The position numbers and the translations under genes are program-made. A stretch of 64,000 nt of DNA from Parvularia atlantis (lineage: Eukaryota > Opisthokonta > Rotosphaerida): positions 36,711 to 100,710 of the forward strand of contig CALSCO010001838.1 of NCBI GenBank assembly GCA_943704415.1, given 5' to 3'. Under the pieces are notes generated by a model. The model was not told the origin of the DNA. It saw only the letters and a program-made list of their open reading frames with translations, and made no database searches. Shown piece by piece: positions 63,601 to 64,000 of the stretch (position 1 is the stretch's first letter; each line of letters begins with the position of its first letter).

Positions 63601-63936
63601 GATCGTGCCGCACGCGCGCGCGCGCCAGCCCCCCCAAAACACGCACGTTGTGCGCACGGCGTGCGTCGGCGAGGGCCGCGCACGGTACTTGTTCGGGATC
63701 GCGTCGGCATTGAGCCGGATGATCTCGGCGGCCCGATCGAGCACGTACGGCTCCGTGCCCTTGGCGCCCTGGGCCGATGCACCGCGCGCGGCCCCGCCAA
63801 GTAGCGCGCCGACGACGAGCGCGGCGCCGAGCACGCCGAGCAGCGGCACGGCGCCTGATCGCGACGACCTCGCGGGCATGGCCGCCGCCGCTCTGCGCGC
63901 GCCTCGCACCATTGTGAATTGCATCTCAACTCTCAT
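60698..63936 (-). CDS. DEX1: DEX1-like FG-GAP membrane protein
   Basis: ATG 63936-63934 (MRVEMQFTMVRGARRAAAAM), then a signal-anchor (LLGVLGAALVVGALLGGAAR). The order of blocks follows plant DEX1 closely: EIIRLNADAIPNKYR, FYLELLDGHDGHPMPG, APVLVDVNADGVEEVLAATK, YVYVDPHILATPVLHDLNDD, AELIVPVTYYFDR, DIDITKYVACSVLVIDLKD, DGDGTLDIVVGTSVGFVYVL, KMNLIVADRSGNIVAYDAQP, ALGDVDVDGVLDLVVVRAP, SLTIVVPSTDGFLHIVN and MDLLLASADGEVICLSTEAP YHPLRA. The C-terminal end, FTLGFNVYFYRVLKWLVAAP, supplies the single membrane helix before VWRGGS and TAA/TGA at 60698. Plant DEX1 is an ER/plasma-membrane protein needed for pollen wall exine patterning. Outside plants the role is unknown. At least ten introns. The match is extended along the whole length. 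Confidence 0.85.
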
Positions 63937-64000
63937 GTAGGGAGGAGGATCCTGGGAGGGGAGCGGGTCGGAGGGCGGGCACACGACGGCGGGGGAGAGT

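Noticed and set aside
1-64000. High-GC bacterium such as an actinomycete
   Set aside because: No operons or ribosome binding sites, conserved proteins are split by short introns, and gene families are eukaryote-specific.

Overview
The window is nuclear DNA of a compact, very GC-rich (roughly two-thirds GC by eye) single-celled eukaryote. Almost no gene has one long open frame. Instead, conserved protein segments hop between frames across tiny introns, mostly about 27-110 nt, that nearly always begin GTGCG and end CAG, often with a CTGAC/CTCAC-like branch site close to the 3' end. The gene set (shelterin-type RAP1, ELYS, HbrB/Protor, eIF2B epsilon, ERO1, NOMO, EMC6, COP1, HPS3, Kv channels, mitochondrial uS2) excludes bacteria, archaea and organelles. 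RAP1 with BRCT-Myb-RCT order, HbrB, HPS3 and a Yap-like bZIP point to an opisthokont, perhaps an early-diverging fungus or protist relative. A DEX1 protein and a plant-type non-specific phospholipase C mean this placement is not secure.

Layout, left to right: ELYS-like nucleoporin (-, partial) and RAP1 (-); FAM210-like (+); TMCO3/KEA-like K+/H+ antiporter (-); eIF2B epsilon (+); ERO1 (-) and a small LRR-like gene (-); HbrB/Protor TORC2 subunit (+); small coiled-coil protein (-); secreted FG-GAP protein (+); URI prefoldin-like (-); PH-VASt lipid-transfer-like membrane protein (+); F-box (-); TRIT1 tRNA isopentenyltransferase (+); BSD-domain protein (-) and HDDC2 (-); BAR-PH protein (+); NOMO (-); bZIP with a cysteine motif (+); COP1 (-); EMC6 (+); phospholipase C-like phosphoesterase (-); unrecognised membrane protein (+); uS2m (-); Kv channel (+); METTL22 (-); second Kv channel (+); HPS3 (+); DDT-WHIM-PHD chromatin factor (-); DEX1 (-).

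The most striking feature is architectural. Of 29 neighbouring gene pairs, 24 lie on opposite strands, so the region is a chain of head-to-head pairs (start codons about 17-153 bp apart) and tail-to-tail pairs (stop codons about 10-237 bp apart). Promoters must mostly be shared and 3' ends must nearly touch or overlap. Several tail-to-tail gaps hold T or A runs that stand out in this GC-rich DNA.

Functionally the genes are mostly housekeeping. They cover nuclear pore, telomere and chromatin (ELYS, RAP1, DDT-PHD), translation and tRNA modification (eIF2B epsilon, TRIT1, uS2m), ER protein biogenesis (ERO1, NOMO, EMC6), membrane traffic and lipid contact sites (HPS3, BAR-PH, PH-VASt), ion transport (two Kv channels, antiporter) and ubiquitin signalling (COP1, F-box). 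No mobile element, CRISPR array, rRNA or tRNA was recognised. Exon boundaries were worked out by hand. Gene limits are usually good to the codon, but internal splice sites were checked only where stated.
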